A stretch of 64,000 bases of DNA from an uncultured Paracoccaceae bacterium (GCA_947503775.1 CANNFE010000006.1:182508-246507); one strand, 5' to 3'; counted from the first letter of the stretch, positions 46,449-55,488 are shown. Notes: generated by a model from the sequence alone, not told the origin. Translations and numbers: made by a program.

Positions 46449-47428
46449 GCAACCTCCTCAAGATCGTCCAGGGTTCCCGCTTCTTCCAGGCGCGCCAGAA
46501 CGCGGTCCGGCCAATCCGTTCGAAGCGTTGTCCAATGCGCCCGGTGGTCCTGCCAATCCTCGCGTATCAGCTCCAGCAGGTCGATATCCGCAGCGATCCG
46601 CTCGATCAGAACCCAACGGTTCCATTCCAGCGCAAGCGTCCAGTTCGCCTCGTCGATGCGGCTATCTGGAAGACGGTAGTGATAGGCAGGGCGGGCGCTG
46701 ACCTTTTCGTCACGCGACAGGCCCGCACGGGTCCGGTCTGGATTGATATGGGCGAAGACCGGCAGCATATCCAGCGCCCGGTTTCGCGTCGGATTATGCT
46801 CCAGATAAAGGTCGATCAGCTCATCCATCTGAAATCTGTCCTGCTCGGCGAGGGTATCGATGAAACGGCGCGGATAGGGATCGATGAAGGGCACGATCCT
46901 GCGCGAGGGATCGATCCAGTTTTGCGCGCGGATGACATCGTCGCAAAGGGCGAACGCCGTCAGCACAGGAAGGATATCTGAGGTGTCCGCTCCCGTCGTC
47001 TCGACATTGAGATGAACACCCCATCCCAGCAGGAAGCCGTTTCGGCTTCCGATTGCACCGGCTTCGCGAAGGGCCGCCCGGCATGTATCGAGGCGCGGCA
47101 GATCATCCAGCGACAGCGGCTCTGTCACAATCTCGACCGGTACGATCTTGCGCGCCATATCCAGAAGGGATCCAAGGAGCGCCGTATCAGCCTTGCCGCG
47201 CCACGCCGTGTCCAGATAGATCTTGATCTGCCCCAGCTCCGTCCCGGTCAGCTTCAGCGCCACAGTGCTTGTCCGCTCTGTCTTGCCGCCAAGCTGATCG
47301 ATCAGAACCTCCGCGACCTCGTCTTCGGTCAGCCCGCCCATCTCAATTTCGATCCCGACCTTGCGGCCCGTGCCGACCGGCAGGTCCAGAAAGCGCTCCG
47401 AGGGCAAAATGAGAGGGGCATCTGTCAT
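46445..47428 (-). CDS. Amidoligase enzyme (COOH-NH2 ligase, PF12224-like)
   Basis: A 327-aa ligase of the glutamine-synthetase-like amidoligase family. VGIEIEMGGLTEDEVAEVL opens with the Mg-binding E-x-E, and the middle carries KIVPVEIVTEPLS and GWGVHLNVET, which are the conserved catalytic strands (glutamates and histidine). It forms an amide bond between a carboxyl and an amine using ATP; substrates are not known. ATG 47428 is the start (TTG at 47440 is less likely). The coupled C26 hydrolase follows directly. Confidence 0.85.
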   Translation of the reverse strand: MTDAPLILPSERFLDLPVGTGRKVGIEIEMGGLTEDEVAEVLIDQLGGKTERTSTVALKLTGTELGQIKIYLDTAWRGKADTALLGSLLDMARKIVPVEIVTEPLSLDDLPRLDTCRAALREAGAIGSRNGFLLGWGVHLNVETTGADTSDILPVLTAFALCDDVIRAQNWIDPSRRIVPFIDPYPRRFIDTLAEQDRFQMDELIDLYLEHNPTRNRALDMLPVFAHINPDRTRAGLSRDEKVSARPAYHYRLPDSRIDEANWTLALEWNRWVLIERIAADIDLLELIREDWQDHRAHWTTLRTDWPDRVLARLEEAGTLDDLEEVA

Positions 47429-47574
47429 CGTCCGGGGCAACGCATGGCGCCCTGATCGGGTTGCATTGCAACATGCGCAAAGACGCCTTGAGTTTTCCCT
47501 TGAAAACCGAAGGCGCGCGGCGCATTTAGTGCCGCGTCCCGCATCGTCAGGCGGGATGTTGACAAGGAGAGACC

Positions 47575-47793
47575 ATGGCCAAGGAAGAACTGCTCGAATT
47601 TCCAGGCGTCGTAAAGGAACTCCTGCCGAATGCGACGTTCAGGGTCGAGCTGGAAAACGGCCATGAGATCATCGCACATACGGCAGGCAAGATGCGCAAG
47701 AACCGCATCCGAGTTCTCGCAGGCGACAAGGTTCAAGTCGAGATGACCCCTTACGATCTGACCAAGGGTCGGATCAACTATCGCTTCAAATAA
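47575..47793 (+). CDS. infA: Translation initiation factor IF-1
   Basis: A 72-aa S1/OB-fold protein starting [20 protein letters not shown] and ending KGRINYRFK, virtually the canonical sequence. IF-1 occupies the ribosomal A site during initiation. AAGGAGAGACC provides a strong ribosome site. maf follows in 4 bp. Confidence 0.97.
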   Translation: MAKEELLEFPGVVKELLPNATFRVELENGHEIIAHTAGKMRKNRIRVLAGDKVQVEMTPYDLTKGRINYRFK

Positions 47794-47797
47794 GCCT

Positions 47798-48361
47798 GTG
47801 CGGCTTGTTTTAGGGTCCGGCTCGCCGCGGCGGCTGGAGCTTTTGGCGCAGATCGGTGTCGTCCCTGACGCCGTGCGCCCACCGGATATCGACGAAACAC
47901 CTAACGCGGCCGAACTGCCGCGTCCTTATTGTGACCGCATGGCTCTGGAAAAGGTGCGCGCCGTCCAAGCGGGCGCGGACGAGGTCGTGCTCTGCGCTGA
48001 TACGACCGTCGCCCTGGGGCGCCGGATCTTCGGCAAACCCGCCGACGCGGCAGAGGCCGCGGAGTTTCTGGTCAAACTGATGGGGCGGCGCCACGATGTG
48101 ATCACAGCCGTCGCTGTTCGCTCGGCCGAGCGGATCTGGCAGAAAAGCGTCGTGACCGCCGTCAAGATGAAACGCCTCTCGGACACCGAATTGAACGGCT
48201 ATCTCGAGAGCGGCGATTGGCAAGGCAAGGCGGGGGGATATGCCATTCAGGGACCGGCAGGGGCCTTCATTCCCTGGATCAACGGATCGTTCACCGGAGT
48301 GGTGGGGCTGCCGCTCGCGGAAACCGCGAACCTGCTGCGCGCGGCCGGAGTGATCCGGTGA
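47798..48361 (+). CDS. maf: Maf-family nucleotide pyrophosphatase
   Basis: A 187-aa enzyme that hydrolyses non-canonical or excess nucleoside triphosphates (house-cleaning). [19 protein letters not shown] is the family N terminus, and [14 protein letters not shown] and [26 protein letters not shown] are the conserved catalytic and dimer regions. GTG 47798 start. Overlaps rng by 4 bp. Confidence 0.93.
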   Translation: MRLVLGSGSPRRLELLAQIGVVPDAVRPPDIDETPNAAELPRPYCDRMALEKVRAVQAGADEVVLCADTTVALGRRIFGKPADAAEAAEFLVKLMGRRHDVITAVAVRSAERIWQKSVVTAVKMKRLSDTELNGYLESGDWQGKAGGYAIQGPAGAFIPWINGSFTGVVGLPLAETANLLRAAGVIR

Positions 48362-49383
48362 AAGGACGCGTCATCGTTCTGGATCATCTGGCGGGCCGCG
48401 AAGCGGCCGCGATGATGGTCGATGGCAGGCTCGATGATCTTCTGATCGACAGCCCCGACGATCCTCGACCCGGTGCGATCTACCGCGCGATTGCGGACCG
48501 GCCGCTGAAAGGGCAGGGCGGCATGATGGTGCGCTTGCCGGATGGAACGGGGTTCCTGCGGCAGGCCAAGGGTCTTGCGCCCGGTCAGCCGCTGCTCGTT
48601 CAGGTGACCGGCTACAGCGAGCCGGGCAAAGCGGTTCCCGTCACAACCCGGCTGATCTTCAAAAGCCGCTTCGCCATCGTCACTCCAGGCGCCGAGGGCA
48701 TCAATGTGAGCCGCCAGATCCGCGACGAGGACGCGCGCGTGCGTCTGCTGGAGATCGCCCATGACACGTTCGAAGGGCCGGGCGGGCTGATCCTGCGATC
48801 TGCCGCAACGGAGGCGGGCGAAGAGGATCTGATCGAGGATATCCAAGCCATGGCCGATCTGGCTGCGGCCGTTCTGGCAGATGCCGGCGGTGCGGACCCC
48901 GAGGCGCTGACCGAAGGGGACGGTCCCCATGCGCTTGCCTGGCGGGATTGGACCGCGCCCGCCCAGATCGTGACAGAGCCGAACGGATTTCACGATCACG
49001 GCGTTCTTGATGCATTGGACACGCTGCGGCACGCGTATGTTGCGCTTGATGGCGGCCACATGTTCATCGAGCCGACCCGCGCGCTTGTCGCCGTGGACGT
49101 GAATACGGGTTCCGACGGCTCGCCCGCCGCCGGTCTCAAGGCCAATCTGGCCGCCGCGCGCTCCTTGCCGCATGCGCTGCGCCTTCGCGGTCTTGGCGGG
49201 CAGATCACCGTTGATTTTGCGCCCATGAGCAAGGCCCAGCGGCGCCAAGTGGAAAGCGCCCTGCGCGCCTCCCTTCGATCTGATCCGATCGAAACCGCAC
49301 TGGTCGGCTGGACGCCGCTTGGGCATTATGAGCTGCAAAGAAAGCGTGAGCGACGCCCGCTCGATCTGCCGGAGATAGTCTGA
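48358..49383 (+). CDS. Ribonuclease E/G family protein
   Basis: A 341-aa RNase E/G-like protein, shorter than RNase G (about 490). It has the S1-like N terminus, the [21 protein letters not shown] stretch and the catalytic Mg site [15 protein letters not shown] and ITVDFAPM. The RNase H-like domain is reduced. Rhodobacterales have this as a conserved partner of infA, maf and yacG; it probably acts in rRNA or mRNA processing. GTG start at 48358; stop overlaps yacG ATG by one base. Confidence 0.85.
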   Translation: MKGRVIVLDHLAGREAAAMMVDGRLDDLLIDSPDDPRPGAIYRAIADRPLKGQGGMMVRLPDGTGFLRQAKGLAPGQPLLVQVTGYSEPGKAVPVTTRLIFKSRFAIVTPGAEGINVSRQIRDEDARVRLLEIAHDTFEGPGGLILRSAATEAGEEDLIEDIQAMADLAAAVLADAGGADPEALTEGDGPHALAWRDWTAPAQIVTEPNGFHDHGVLDALDTLRHAYVALDGGHMFIEPTRALVAVDVNTGSDGSPAAGLKANLAAARSLPHALRLRGLGGQITVDFAPMSKAQRRQVESALRASLRSDPIETALVGWTPLGHYELQRKRERRPLDLPEIV

Positions 49384-49568
49384 TGGCCTGTCCGATCTGC
49401 GAAAAAGCACCGTCTGCCGAGTACCGCCCGTTCTGTTCACGCCGCTGCGCGGACCTTGATCTGGGGCGCTGGATGACAGGAGCTTACCGCGTCCCCTCGG
49501 CTGAGCCGCCCGACGAAGAAGAGATCGAAAAAGCGCTTTGGGAAGACACGGATCGCAAGACCCACTAA
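49383..49568 (+). CDS. yacG: Zinc-binding protein YacG
   Basis: A 61-aa zinc-ribbon protein: ACPICEK and FCSRRCADLDLGRW form the four-cysteine (C-x2-C/C-x3-C) zinc site. In E. coli YacG binds GyrB and inhibits gyrase. End of the infA-maf-rng-yacG run. Confidence 0.92.
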   Translation: MACPICEKAPSAEYRPFCSRRCADLDLGRWMTGAYRVPSAEPPDEEEIEKALWEDTDRKTH

Positions 49569-49676
49569 ATGCGCTGGACACCCTCGCGCACCTCTTCTAG
49601 AAGGCGCAGACCCTGGAGGAAAAGGACCCTTTGACCTTTTCGCTCCGCGAGCGGCCAGACGGCCTCTCGCCCCGGC

Positions 49677-49751
49677 GCCCGGGTAGCTCAGGGGTAGAGC
49701 AGTGGATTGAAAATCCTCGTGTCGGTGGTTCGATTCCGCCCCCGGGCACCA
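49677..49751 (+). tRNA. tRNA-Phe (anticodon GAA), integration target
   Basis: A 75-nt cloverleaf with encoded CCA: acceptor GCCCGGG/CCCGGGC, D arm TAGCTCAGGGGTAGAGC, anticodon stem with loop TTGAAAA (GAA), T-loop GTTCGATTC. Its last 19 nt recur at 61652-61670, so the gene is the attachment site of the mobile element next to it and has been restored by it. Confidence 0.97.
49733..49751 (+). repeat. attL core: 3' end of tRNA-Phe
   Basis: ATTCCGCCCCCGGGCACCA is identical to 61652-61670. It is the left boundary of the integrated element. Confidence 0.92.
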
Positions 49752-49796
49752 TTCATTTCTTCCGTCCTTTGTTTTCAATGGCTTAGGCGGCGATTT

Positions 49797-49838
49797 TGTC
49801 CCACCGTTTGCCACCACGTCGAAAAGTGGGACACTTTT
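49797..49838. promoter_or_regulatory. Inverted GTGGGACA motifs beside attL
   Basis: TGTCCCAC (49797-49804) faces GTGGGACAC (49826-49834), and the second lies inside a 7-3-7 palindrome AAAAGTGGGACACTTTT (49822-49838). The same motif appears beside attR. The position between att core and integrase stop fits integrase or excisionase arm-type sites. Confidence 0.5.
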
Positions 49839-49841
49839 GTC

Positions 49842-50891
49842 CTACTTACGTTCCGCCGTCATGCGCTTCAGGGCGCTTTCGGCGCGGGTCTTTTGACTGG
49901 CGGCGCGGGTGTATCTGGTGACTTCTTTCGAGGTCCGGTGCCCGGTGATGGCCATGATCTCGAATTCGGTGCAGCCCTGTTCCGCCAGTCGTGCGGCGGC
50001 TGCCTTGCGCAGCCCATGGACGGAACACTGGGGCAGGCCCGCTTCATCACACCACTTGCGGAAGCGATTGCCGAAACCGTTCGACGTGAAAGGCCGCTTG
50101 AAAGCCGTCACCATGAAGGTCAGGTCCCCGGTCGGGCTGGCGTCGATGATCCGCTGAAGATCGGGGATGATCGGGATTTCTTGGCGGACGGGTGAGCGGT
50201 TCCGGTTCTTGTGCTGCGTGAAGATCAGCCACCCATCGCGAACATGCTGTTTCCCAAGCTGCACCAGATCGGAACGGCGCTGCCCCGTGTAGAGCGCAAG
50301 GGCGAGCGCCAGCCGTGCCATGCTACCCACCGGATGCGTCTCTTCGTATTTCTCGATTTCGGCCAAGGTCCAGGAATGGAATCCATCGGCGTTCTTCGGG
50401 CTCAAGTATTCGATTTCCGTGGCCGGATTCCGGTCGTGCAGATCATAGCGGACGGCGAATTTGTAAAGTTGGCGAAGCGCCTTCACCATTCCGTTAGCAG
50501 CTTCGGGGCGGTCCATCATTTCGTCACGTCGCGCTCGGATGTGCTTTGGCTGTAGCAGGGCGAAGGGCTTGTCGCCGTCGTTCTTGTGCTGACAAAAGCG
50601 GTCCAGGATGCCCCGGCGAACCCTTTGTGTGCGCGGGTCCAATTCACAGAACATGGCCGATTTGTAGTATTCGGCGCAAAGGAAACGCACCGATCCGGGG
50701 ACCAGTTGCCCCACCGTGGGCGCGGACTTGGCCTTTGATTCGCCCGCGCAGGCTACTTTGAAGGCCGCCAGAAATTCCGGCGAACCGATAGGGCTGGGAA
50801 GTCTGATTTTCTTGCCATGTCGCCGGAAATACAGACGAACATTGCCGTGGCGGTCCACGTCTTCGACAACGTATTTCAAGCGTATTTTCAT
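49842..50891 (-). CDS. int: Tyrosine recombinase/integrase of the satellite
   Basis: A 349-aa tyrosine recombinase. An arm-binding-like N terminus (MKIRLKYVVEDVDRHGNVRLYFRR, shortened), a core-binding SAM-like domain (about 70-160) and a catalytic domain with R in ALYTGQRRSDLVQL, HGLRKAAAARLAEQG (H-x-x-R) and final tyrosine in SKEVTRYTRAA are present. It should recombine the element at tRNA-Phe. ATG 50891 has GGGGA upstream; TTG 50912 would overlap the AlpA stop. Confidence 0.92.
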   Translation of the reverse strand: MKIRLKYVVEDVDRHGNVRLYFRRHGKKIRLPSPIGSPEFLAAFKVACAGESKAKSAPTVGQLVPGSVRFLCAEYYKSAMFCELDPRTQRVRRGILDRFCQHKNDGDKPFALLQPKHIRARRDEMMDRPEAANGMVKALRQLYKFAVRYDLHDRNPATEIEYLSPKNADGFHSWTLAEIEKYEETHPVGSMARLALALALYTGQRRSDLVQLGKQHVRDGWLIFTQHKNRNRSPVRQEIPIIPDLQRIIDASPTGDLTFMVTAFKRPFTSNGFGNRFRKWCDEAGLPQCSVHGLRKAAAARLAEQGCTEFEIMAITGHRTSKEVTRYTRAASQKTRAESALKRMTAERK

Positions 50892-50908
50892 GGAATCCCC
50901 GGTCATTT

Positions 50909-51163
50909 TCAATCGTCCCAGGGATTGTCGTCTATCTCGCCGTCACTCGGCAAGGCTTCGAAAAATTGATCCAGTGCGCGAACGTCCCAGACTTTCCGCC
51001 CGTCGATCCGCTTAGGCTTGGGCATACGTCCATCCGAAACCATTTCGTCGAATTTGGTAGGGCCGACTCCGACATAGCCCGCCGCCAGGACACGCGACAG
51101 GCCCCGCCGCGTGGGCGGAAGGACTGCCGGTGTCTGGCCTTGGGTATGTTCAACGCGGCTCAC
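50909..51163 (-). CDS. AlpA-like/excisionase DNA-binding protein
   Basis: An 84-aa winged-helix protein: RRGLSRVLAAGYVGVGPTKFDEMVSDGRMPKPKRI then KVWDVRALDQFFEAL, which is the typical AlpA/MerR-type HTH with D-G-R-M-P-x-P in the wing. In P4-like satellites and Gram-negative PICIs, AlpA regulates the element's integrase and excision. It sits directly upstream of int (17 bp). GTG 51163 start. Confidence 0.82.
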   Translation of the reverse strand: MSRVEHTQGQTPAVLPPTRRGLSRVLAAGYVGVGPTKFDEMVSDGRMPKPKRIDGRKVWDVRALDQFFEALPSDGEIDDNPWDD

Positions 51164-51173
51164 TGGTCCCCGC

Positions 51174-51503
51174 TTAGAACGCGCCGTTGAGGCGGACGCG
51201 GACGCTGCCAGACGGGTTGCCCGCGTCGGACACGGCCACGCCGATCTTCGTGTTGCCGGAAGCCGTGGTCGTGACCAGCCCGTCGCTGGACCGCCAGTAG
51301 ATCGGCGCGCCAACGTCGATTGCGTCGGCGGCTACCTTGGGCAGATCAAAAACGCCCGTGGTCGAGATTGTCAGGGCTTCCCCGGTCAGGGCGTCGGTCG
51401 ACGCAATGCCGAAGAGTGAGCCCACCTTGACGGCTTCGCCGCTGGTCACGGTTGTCGGGGCGGGAATGGTCACGTTGTCGCCGATATGGACGAAGTTTCG
51501 CAT
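51174..51503 (-). CDS. DUF2190 family phage capsid-associated protein
   Basis: A 109-aa beta-rich protein starting MRNFVHIGDNVTIPAPTTV and with VKVGSLFGIASTDALTGE and GAPIYWRSSDG, the DUF2190 signature. In prophages this family is encoded next to capsid genes and is thought to be a capsid cement/decoration-like protein. ATG 51503 lies 2 bp after the gpW-like gene stop; AAGGA precedes it. Confidence 0.82.
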   Translation of the reverse strand: MRNFVHIGDNVTIPAPTTVTSGEAVKVGSLFGIASTDALTGEALTISTTGVFDLPKVAADAIDVGAPIYWRSSDGLVTTTASGNTKIGVAVSDAGNPSGSVRVRLNGAF

Positions 51504-51504
51504 G

Positions 51505-51735
51505 TCAGAGTCCTTTCGAGGTTCTGAAGGTGATGGTGTGCGGGGGCTTTCGTGCCCCCGCGACTTGGGCTTCGAGGTCCGCCACATACCGCTGAAGATC
51601 GGCGCGGCTGACGGGCCGGTATTCGATCTTTTCGCCGTTCTGGTCCGTGACGGAGACGGCTTGCGTCCCCGTCAGAAGCTGGTGAAGCGCCTCTTGGGCC
51701 TCTTCCAGCCGCTCTTGTGTGGTCAGGACGGCCAT
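51505..51735 (-). CDS. gpW-like head-tail joining protein
   Basis: A 76-aa protein: ERLEEAQEALHQLLTGTQAVSV, then GEKIEYRPVSRADLQRYVADLEAQVAG, which aligns well with lambda gpW (helix, beta hairpin, helix). gpW binds the portal after packaging and forms the docking surface for the tail adaptor. Its presence without any tail genes implies that heads from this element are built to accept tails from elsewhere. Confidence 0.85.
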   Translation of the reverse strand: MAVLTTQERLEEAQEALHQLLTGTQAVSVTDQNGEKIEYRPVSRADLQRYVADLEAQVAGARKPPHTITFRTSKGL

Positions 51736-51738
51736 GGG

Positions 51739-53514
51739 TCAGACCGCCGGAATCTGGTGCGCGCCGCGCCAGTCCAGCCAGCCCGCGCCGAAGTCCAGAA
51801 AAGCGCGATACTTCATGCCCAGGGTGTCCCAGGCTTCCGTCCGCTGAATCTGGACGCCCTGGGCGGACGACAGGTAGGCGTATTGCATCGCCGCCAGCCG
51901 CGCCGGGTCCGCGAAGACATACCACGTCCCCACCGGAAGCCGGGGCTCCACCAGAAGCGTGAGCTTGCCGCCGAAGGGATTCACGTCGCCCGTGGTGGAG
52001 GGCTGGATCGACGCCAGCACACGTTCGGCTTCGGTTTCCAGATCGGCCCCCACCAGCACATAGCGGGGCGCGGCGGCGATGATCGTCTTGCCGTCCAGGC
52101 CCTTGCGGGTCCGCATGGCAAGGCGCGCTTCGGTCAGGGCGTCCACGTCCGGGGCGCTTGCCGTGCCGATGTTGTCGCGGCTGGCGTCGAAGACCGCCGT
52201 GCCGTCTGACAGATCGGGGTTGCCGGTCAGAAGGTCCACAAGGATGTCAGCTTCCGTCTGGGCGGCTGCTTCGCCCAGGGCGGCGGTCATGTCCCCCAAA
52301 AGCCCCAGATCATCGTCGATCATCAGCTTGCGGGATACGGTCACGCCGCGCGCGAAGGTCTTCAGACGCATGGTTTCGCCATTTTCCGCGCGGCTGGTGT
52401 GGGTGATCTCACCGGACTCGGCCAGTTCCTCCAGACGGCCCATTTCACCCAGGCGAATGGACGTGGAATCCTTGAAGTTCGGAAGCGTCCGCTGGCGACA
52501 GAGCGCCTTCAGGGGCGACTCGGCGGCGCGGTAGGTGTCCAGCGCGACCTTGCCCATGGCGTTGCTCACGGTCAGGGGGAAGTCGCTGGTGGTGTGTTCC
52601 CCGGCCCGCGTGAACACTTCGTCGGCGGACATGCCGCGCGTGGACACGCCGGAACGGGTCAGAGCGTCGACAGCCATGTCCCGAAGAGACAGGTTCAGGA
52701 AGGGCCGCACATCGTCGGCGGGGTCGCCGCCCGCGCCCATGCGGAACGCCAAAGCGTCGGACTGGCGGCGGGTGATCGTCGCCGGGTCGTCGTTTGCCGG
52801 GGCATGGGACCGGATGATCGGGGCCGCACGGCGTCGGTCCTGCACGGCGTCGAAGATTTCCGCCTTTGCGCGCGTGATGTCCGCGCCCGCGTCGATCAGG
52901 TCGTCCGCCACCTGGGCGTCCAGATTGGCAGAGCGGACCAGCGCGCGAATATCGGTGCGCCGGGTCTGTTCCGCCGCTTCAGGCGAAACGGTTTCGGTTT
53001 CGAGAATATCGTCAGGCATGGGGGACTCCTCTTTGTGCCGCAGACGGGCGGACGGGTCCGCCGGGTTCGAGGTCAGGGTGACTTCGGTGATGGTCCAGGC
53101 GGTGGGGCTCTTCACCCGCCCCGCTGGGGTCTGTTTTTCGGTCCATCCGGCGACGCGGTATCCGATGGACACCCCCGTCACCGTCCCGTCCGCGATCCGC
53201 TGCACAACGGGGGCAGCATCTTCGGCGGACGTGATCTCCAGAACGGCGATGACCGCTTCGCCTTCGGAAGCGATGGACCGAACCCGCCCAAGCTGGTCGC
53301 GAACCGACGCGGTTCGATGTGAGTCGAGAACGGGCAAGCCTTGCGACGCGGACAGGTCCAGCGTGTCCGCCGTCAGGATTTCGAGGAACGGGCCGCGCGC
53401 GTCGCGGCGGCGCACGGGGGACGGCGTGGCGATGACCGCCGAAACCGTTCGCGTGTCTGCGTCCCAGGTGTTTGGGCGCGTCGGTGCGGCGCGTGTGAGG
53501 GTGTCAGTCGTCAT
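51739..53514 (-). CDS. Prohead protease/major capsid protein fusion
   Basis: A 591-aa fusion. Residues about 25-180 are a prohead protease of the herpesvirus-like U35 class: LPVLDSHRT with the catalytic histidine, GTVTGVSIGYRV with the catalytic serine. A disordered acidic delta-like segment (about 190-270) leads to an HK97-fold coat protein (about 290-591; RTRKGLDGKTIIAAAPRYVLVGADLETEA, FGGKLTLLVEPRLP). After cleavage, the same polypeptide would supply protease, scaffold and shell. ATG 53514 is used. Confidence 0.88.
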   Translation of the reverse strand: MTTDTLTRAAPTRPNTWDADTRTVSAVIATPSPVRRRDARGPFLEILTADTLDLSASQGLPVLDSHRTASVRDQLGRVRSIASEGEAVIAVLEITSAEDAAPVVQRIADGTVTGVSIGYRVAGWTEKQTPAGRVKSPTAWTITEVTLTSNPADPSARLRHKEESPMPDDILETETVSPEAAEQTRRTDIRALVRSANLDAQVADDLIDAGADITRAKAEIFDAVQDRRRAAPIIRSHAPANDDPATITRRQSDALAFRMGAGGDPADDVRPFLNLSLRDMAVDALTRSGVSTRGMSADEVFTRAGEHTTSDFPLTVSNAMGKVALDTYRAAESPLKALCRQRTLPNFKDSTSIRLGEMGRLEELAESGEITHTSRAENGETMRLKTFARGVTVSRKLMIDDDLGLLGDMTAALGEAAAQTEADILVDLLTGNPDLSDGTAVFDASRDNIGTASAPDVDALTEARLAMRTRKGLDGKTIIAAAPRYVLVGADLETEAERVLASIQPSTTGDVNPFGGKLTLLVEPRLPVGTWYVFADPARLAAMQYAYLSSAQGVQIQRTEAWDTLGMKYRAFLDFGAGWLDWRGAHQIPAV

Positions 53515-54892
53515 CGCCGGACTCCGCTTCGTTCGGGGACCCGAAGGCCAGGCCAAGGTCGGCTTCGCGCGCACGGTCGGCGGCGATTTCCGCGTCCAGA
53601 TCGTCTGCGTTCCAGCCCAGTTCGTTCACGGCGCGGGTGCGGCTGGTCAGCCCCAGGGCCAGCGCCTCTTTGACCGCTGCCAAGTCCTTCTGGGGGTCGA
53701 CTTGCATCGGGCGGGGCATGATCCACTCGGCGGCAAGATCGGGGGTCAGGTCGAGACGCCCAGACAGGACTTCAGACACCAGCCAACGCCGCCAGATGGG
53801 GCGCAGGAATTGCGGAACCAGTGTTCCGTATTGGGCTTGCTCTACCCGCGCCCGGAAGGGCAGCAGGCCCGCCCGAAGGCTGGAATAGTTCGCGTTGGTC
53901 AGGTCCCCGGACAGAAGGTGTTCGGGCAGTCCCAGAGCCGCCGCCAGGGCTTGCAGGTTCATCCGCAGGAAGGCGGGCGAGTCCTTGGCAGCATCCGGGG
54001 CCGAAAACTTCACGTCGACGCCAGCGGGCAGCACCTTCAGGGTGCCGGGTTCCAGGCCGGTGTCCATGATCCCGCCCGTCTGGTCCCCGTCGAAGGGGAT
54101 TGAGCCCGTGGCGTTCATGTCGGTCAGGAAACCTGCGAACATGGCGCTGGTCTTCGCCCCCACCAGAAGGGCGTCCATAAGCTGGTCCAGTTCGGACGCC
54201 GACAGGACCGCCGGGGCCAGCCATGACAGTCCGCGCACCTGCCCCGCGCCTAGGGGGCGCATGATGTGCAGCACGTCGGCGGCGTCGAAGCGGATCGACG
54301 GCGCGTAGTCGGTAAAGGTGGCATGGGGTCGGTGGGGCAGAATCCAGTAGGCGACACGGCGTCCCTGGGCGTCAAACTCTACACCCGACACGATCAGCCG
54401 CCCGCCGCCCAGTTCCACGGTCTTCGCTTCGTCCAGTTGTTCTGGGGAAACGGTCTGAAGGGTGATCCCGTCCGCGTCGTCATGGATCAAGACCAGAGCT
54501 TCGCCGTCGACGATCAGGTGACGGGCAATGTCGCGCTGAAGGCCCCAGAAGTCTGTCCGTCCCGCCGCGTCGGCGTCATCCGCCCACGACTCGAAAGACC
54601 GGCTGGCGGCGCGTCGAGTGTCGGCGTCATCGGCGCGGGGCATGGGGCGGATACCTGCCCCCACCAGAGCCGCCGCCCAGTTGTCGACGCCGTTCGATAG
54701 CCAAGGATTGTTATTCGCCAGATAGCGCGCGCGGGAACGTGTGAGCGTGGCCCCCGCCGACACTTCCGGGTTGATCGGGCCAAAGGTGCCCATGCCCCCA
54801 CCACGCCGCCCACCCGCCGCCGCGTCGATCATGCGACGGGCAACGGGGGCGCTGGTCCGAAACAGTTTCGGAAGGCGAAGACGCAGGGCCAT
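53504..54892 (-). CDS. Portal protein, lambda GpB type
   Basis: A 462-aa portal: LTRSRARYLANNNPWLSNGVDNWAAALVG and SPEQLDEAKTVELGG, FDAADVLHIMRPLGAGQVRGLSWLAPAV and GLPEHLLSGDLTNANYSSLRAGLL are hallmarks of the phage lambda portal family (PF05136). It forms the dodecameric packaging vertex. The C terminus overlaps the capsid fusion start by 11 bp. ATG 54892. Confidence 0.92.
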   Translation of the reverse strand: MALRLRLPKLFRTSAPVARRMIDAAAGGRRGGGMGTFGPINPEVSAGATLTRSRARYLANNNPWLSNGVDNWAAALVGAGIRPMPRADDADTRRAASRSFESWADDADAAGRTDFWGLQRDIARHLIVDGEALVLIHDDADGITLQTVSPEQLDEAKTVELGGGRLIVSGVEFDAQGRRVAYWILPHRPHATFTDYAPSIRFDAADVLHIMRPLGAGQVRGLSWLAPAVLSASELDQLMDALLVGAKTSAMFAGFLTDMNATGSIPFDGDQTGGIMDTGLEPGTLKVLPAGVDVKFSAPDAAKDSPAFLRMNLQALAAALGLPEHLLSGDLTNANYSSLRAGLLPFRARVEQAQYGTLVPQFLRPIWRRWLVSEVLSGRLDLTPDLAAEWIMPRPMQVDPQKDLAAVKEALALGLTSRTRAVNELGWNADDLDAEIAADRAREADLGLAFGSPNEAESGDDD

Positions 54893-54894
54893 GG

Positions 54895-55488
54895 TCAGTT
54901 CATGCCCTTGGTGTCGTCAGGGTGTGGACCGATGATCGCCGGAAACCACTGCCAAATGGGGATGGTGATTGTGCCGCCAAGTTCCATGGCAGGGTTCCGC
55001 TCCACATCGAAGCGTTCGGGGTCGTAAAGATTCGCGAGAAACTGACGGTTTCCATCCGCATCAGTGAAAACGTCGAGTTGGAACGTCCAATAAGCGCGGT
55101 CCTTTCCGCTTTTGTAGTAGTAAACAATCGCGGTGGTAACGGGGTGGGCGGCGGTGGGGAATTCTGGATTGCCGTCGAATGCGTAGCATCGCAGCGACGC
55201 AACCCGGAGCGTCTCACGATCCGCCACGCCGAATTGCGTGAGGGTCCGAAGGACTTTCGCCACGATCACGTCGGAAGGGGCGAAGAGATTGTGAGCCGTT
55301 CGCCCGCTGCCCTTCTTATCCCGAACGTGAAGCAAGCCCTGCGATACGAAGTTCCGCACCTGCGCCATCGCAGTCTTGACGGCAGCCTCGGTGTTGTAGG
55401 GTCGGGTGATAAGTTCGGCGACTTGGGACACGCTATAGCGCCCCCCAGGTTCGTCGTGCATGAAGAGCGGTTCAGCGGCGTCGGTCAT
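54895..55488 (-). CDS. Winged-helix-like protein of unknown function in the cargo block
   Basis: A 197-aa protein. Residues about 15-85 look like a wHTH (GRYSVSQVAELITRPYNTEAAVKTAMAQVRNFVSQGLLHVRD), followed by FAPSDVIVAKVLRTLTQFGVAD and a beta-rich C terminus (YWTFQLDVFTDADGNRQFLANLYD). It sits 2 bp from the portal gene; a 19-bp palindrome lies 40 bp upstream. It is probably a regulator of the element or an anti-helper factor (inference). Start ATG 55488 is preceded by GGAG. Confidence 0.7.
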   Translation of the reverse strand: MTDAAEPLFMHDEPGGRYSVSQVAELITRPYNTEAAVKTAMAQVRNFVSQGLLHVRDKKGSGRTAHNLFAPSDVIVAKVLRTLTQFGVADRETLRVASLRCYAFDGNPEFPTAAHPVTTAIVYYYKSGKDRAYWTFQLDVFTDADGNRQFLANLYDPERFDVERNPAMELGGTITIPIWQWFPAIIGPHPDDTKGMN

